In this document: positions 62,575 to 64,000 of the stretch, in pieces
Numbering within the stretch: the first letter of the stretch is position 1
How the letters are laid out: each line of letters begins with the position of its first letter
Assembly (NCBI RefSeq): GCF_900129135.1
Contig: NZ_FQVI01000025.1
Coordinates: forward strand, 1-64,000
Direction of reading: 5' to 3'
Length of the DNA: 64,000 bases
DNA from: Lactonifactor longoviformis DSM 17459
GTDB taxonomy: Bacteria > Bacillota > Clostridia > Lachnospirales > Lachnospiraceae
The notes under the pieces: generated by a model
Told to the model about the DNA's origin: nothing
The model's database searches: none
What the model saw: only the letters and a program-made list of their open reading frames with translations
Made by a program: the position numbers and the translations under genes

Positions 62575-62624
62575 TTGACAAATCAAGCCCTGTGTATTAC
62601 TATATACATACCAACGGTATGTAT
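62575..62624 (+). promoter_or_regulatory. Promoter and palindromic operator of the second TetR gene
   Basis: TTGACA (62575-62580) and TACTAT (62598-62603) with a 17-base spacer. Directly after it, ATACATACC (62604-62612) and GGTATGTAT (62616-62624) form an inverted repeat around AAC. The operator covers the start site, so the TetR protein most likely represses itself. A similar site precedes the MFS gene. Confidence 0.75.
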
Positions 62625-62647
62625 GAAAACGAAGGAGAACAACACAA

Positions 62648-63304
62648 ATGGCCAGGAATAAATATCCGGAAGAAACCATTCAGAAAATATTAGACGTATC
62701 CTACCGTCTGTTTTTAGAGAAGGGATATGAACATACCTCCATACAGGATATCGTCCAGGCGATAGGTATGTCCAAAGGCGCCATCTATCATCATTTTAAA
62801 TCAAAAGATGAGATACTGGAACGAATCTGTGAGCAATATTACAGTGATGTGCAGTGGCTGCACGATATTCTTGAGGATCCTTCCCTGAACGGCCTGGAGA
62901 AATTAAAGAAAATCTATTACTATGAACTGGACGATGAAAAGAAGCGCAGCTACGACATCATAGCCCTTCCTATGCTGAAAAATCCCAATATGATTGTCAT
63001 GCAGCTTCAGGAGGCTATACACGAGACTGGACCTCTCCTGTCTAAGCTGATTGAGGAGGGGAATGCGGACGGAAGCATGCACGTAAAGTATCCCCGCCAG
63101 CTCGCCGAGACCATGATCCTCCTGGTGAATATCTGGATTAGTCCGGGATGCATTCCCGTAACCCGGGAGGACTTTTTCAAAAAGATACTTTTCTACCAGG
63201 ATATGCTGGAGAAGCTGGGGCTTCCATTGATAGACGACGAATTTGTGGACGTCTGCATGGGATACTACGATGCGGTATTCAGCTCTGTGTCCTGGGACAC
63301 ATAA
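62648..63304 (+). CDS. TetR/AcrR-family transcriptional regulator
   Basis: A 218-residue regulator. N-terminal HTH residues about 8-55 (TSIQDIVQAIGMSKGAIYHHF) match TetR strongly. The ligand domain is helical and unassigned. AAGGAG precedes the ATG. It is autoregulated by the operator at 62604-62624 and probably controls the downstream MFS pump through the matching operator at 63348-63364. Confidence 0.9.
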   Translation: MARNKYPEETIQKILDVSYRLFLEKGYEHTSIQDIVQAIGMSKGAIYHHFKSKDEILERICEQYYSDVQWLHDILEDPSLNGLEKLKKIYYYELDDEKKRSYDIIALPMLKNPNMIVMQLQEAIHETGPLLSKLIEEGNADGSMHVKYPRQLAETMILLVNIWISPGCIPVTREDFFKKILFYQDMLEKLGLPLIDDEFVDVCMGYYDAVFSSVSWDT

Positions 63305-63313
63305 TCTGTTTTA

Positions 63314-63337
63314 TGCCCCTTCGGGGGGCATTCTTTT
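63314..63337 (+). terminator. Terminator of the TetR gene
   Basis: TGCCCC/GGGGCA stem around a TTCGG loop (63314-63330), followed by TTCTTTT, 10 bases after the stop codon. Confidence 0.75.
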
Positions 63338-63341
63338 AAAG

Positions 63342-63364
63342 ATATACATACCAACGGTTGGTAT
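63342..63364 (+). promoter_or_regulatory. TetR operator before the MFS gene
   Basis: ATACCAAC (63348-63355) and GTTGGTAT (63357-63364) form an inverted repeat with a one-base centre. The segment ATATACATACCAACGGT is identical to the one upstream of the TetR gene (from 62602), which supports joint control by that TetR. Confidence 0.7.
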
Positions 63365-63379
63365 TAAAGGAGGCTACGA

Positions 63380-64000
63380 ATGAATACTCAAAAGTTATTT
63401 CACAAAGATTTTACCATTATGGTACTTGGACAGATCATTTCCCTTTTCGGAAACTCTATCCTGCGTTTTACCCTGTCGCTGTATATTCTGGACACCACCG
63501 GATCTGCCGCTGTATTCGGGAGCATTCTTGCAGTTTCCATGATCCCTACGGTCCTGCTGTCTCCTTTTGGGGGCGTATTGGCAGACCGGGTAAACCGCCG
63601 GAATATTATGGTGGTTCTGGATTACTGTACTTCATTTATCATCTTTCTATTTGCACTGGTGTTTTTCAACAGTTCTTCCCCTGTGATCGCAGTGGGGCTG
63701 GTGATGGTGCTGCTCTCAGTTATCCAGGCCTGCTACCAGCCGTCTGTACAGTCCAGCATACCGGTGCTGGTCTCCCAGGATAATCTCATGAAAGCTAACG
63801 GAATTGTCATTCAGGTGAATGCACTCTCCAACCTTCTGGGGCCTATTCTGGCAGGAATCCTGTACAGCTTTGTACCCCTCCGGCTGAACCTCATCATCAG
63901 CTGCATCTGCTTTTTCTTCTCTGCCACAATGGAATTGTTCCTGCATATTCCTTTTTTTCCTCAGGAAAAGACCGGAGGCCTGGTATCAATGGTGAAAAAG
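63380..64000 (+). CDS. MFS transporter, MefA-like efflux type (3' end beyond window)
   Basis: The first 207 residues of an MFS carrier, cut by the right edge. Helix 1 is FTIMVLGQIISLFGNSILRF, and the loop after helix 2, GGVLADRVNRRNIM, matches the macrolide-efflux (Mef)-type MFS signature. GGAGG precedes the ATG. Under the control of the adjacent TetR regulator, it is probably an exporter of a toxic or signalling compound. The missing part prevents a firmer call. Confidence 0.85.
   Translation, partial: MNTQKLFHKDFTIMVLGQIISLFGNSILRFTLSLYILDTTGSAAVFGSILAVSMIPTVLLSPFGGVLADRVNRRNIMVVLDYCTSFIIFLFALVFFNSSSPVIAVGLVMVLLSVIQACYQPSVQSSIPVLVSQDNLMKANGIVIQVNALSNLLGPILAGILYSFVPLRLNLIISCICFFFSATMELFLHIPFFPQEKTGGLVSMVKK

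Overview
The window looks like chromosomal DNA of a spore-forming, anaerobic Firmicute, most likely a gut Clostridia/Lachnospiraceae species. The reasons are strong AGGAGG-type ribosome binding sites, some TTG and GTG starts, a spore maturation protein (SpmB), YesM/YesN-type signalling, many catabolic operons each with its own regulator, and a non-pyrrolysine MttB-family methyltransferase. I see no rRNA, tRNA, CRISPR array, insertion sequence or phage gene. Most genes lie on the minus strand.

Layout. (1) 1-8964: a secreted multidomain family 2 beta-galactosidase, cut by the left edge, and a four-gene operon (SMP-30 lactonase, SDR dehydrogenase, IlvD/Edd dehydratase, RraA aldolase) that together resemble a non-phosphorylative oxidative sugar pathway. 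Both carry the 12-mer AATATTCGGAAT upstream. (2) 9151-13190: a TetR regulator, an MttB-family methyltransferase and a divergent MFS carrier, whose two promoters share repeats of GTTATCA. (3) 13517-21620: CapA-like protein, SpmB, a zinc-finger-less DnaJ, and a response regulator / histidine kinase / ABC exporter operon. (4) 21784-37055: about fifteen closely packed minus-strand genes behind a divergent LacI-type regulator (37343-38422). They encode a complete 2-oxoacid/acetoin-type dehydrogenase (E1alpha, E1beta, E2, E3), a triosephosphate-isomerase homologue, a LarA-type nickel-pincer racemase homologue, a TSUP exporter, a taurine/sulfonate-type ABC importer with two different permeases and two different ATPases, a SAF-domain oxidoreductase, a lipoate ligase and a metallo-beta-lactamase-fold protein. 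(5) 38471-42928: iron alcohol dehydrogenase, FAD oxidoreductase and a UGSC-like protein. (6) 43175-49784: DUF554 protein, a large unusual HTH regulator, MatC-like permease, UroD-family protein and aldehyde dehydrogenase. (7) 50026-62522: a sugar ABC importer with UroD-family protein, FGGY kinase and AraM dehydrogenase, divergent from a YesN/YesM two-component pair whose kinase lacks an extracellular sensor and whose last gene is an orphan tandem ABC ATPase. (8) 62648-64000: a TetR regulator and an MFS efflux pump (cut by the right edge), each preceded by a matching operator.

Most interesting. The fifteen-gene operon is a self-contained catabolic unit of unknown substrate whose two ABC ATPases have complementary losses of conserved residues. 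The YesMN-ABC ATPase operon could be an unusual three-part sensing system. The beta-galactosidase and the oxidative pathway may be co-regulated. Function assignments are from motif recognition by eye; no database search was run.
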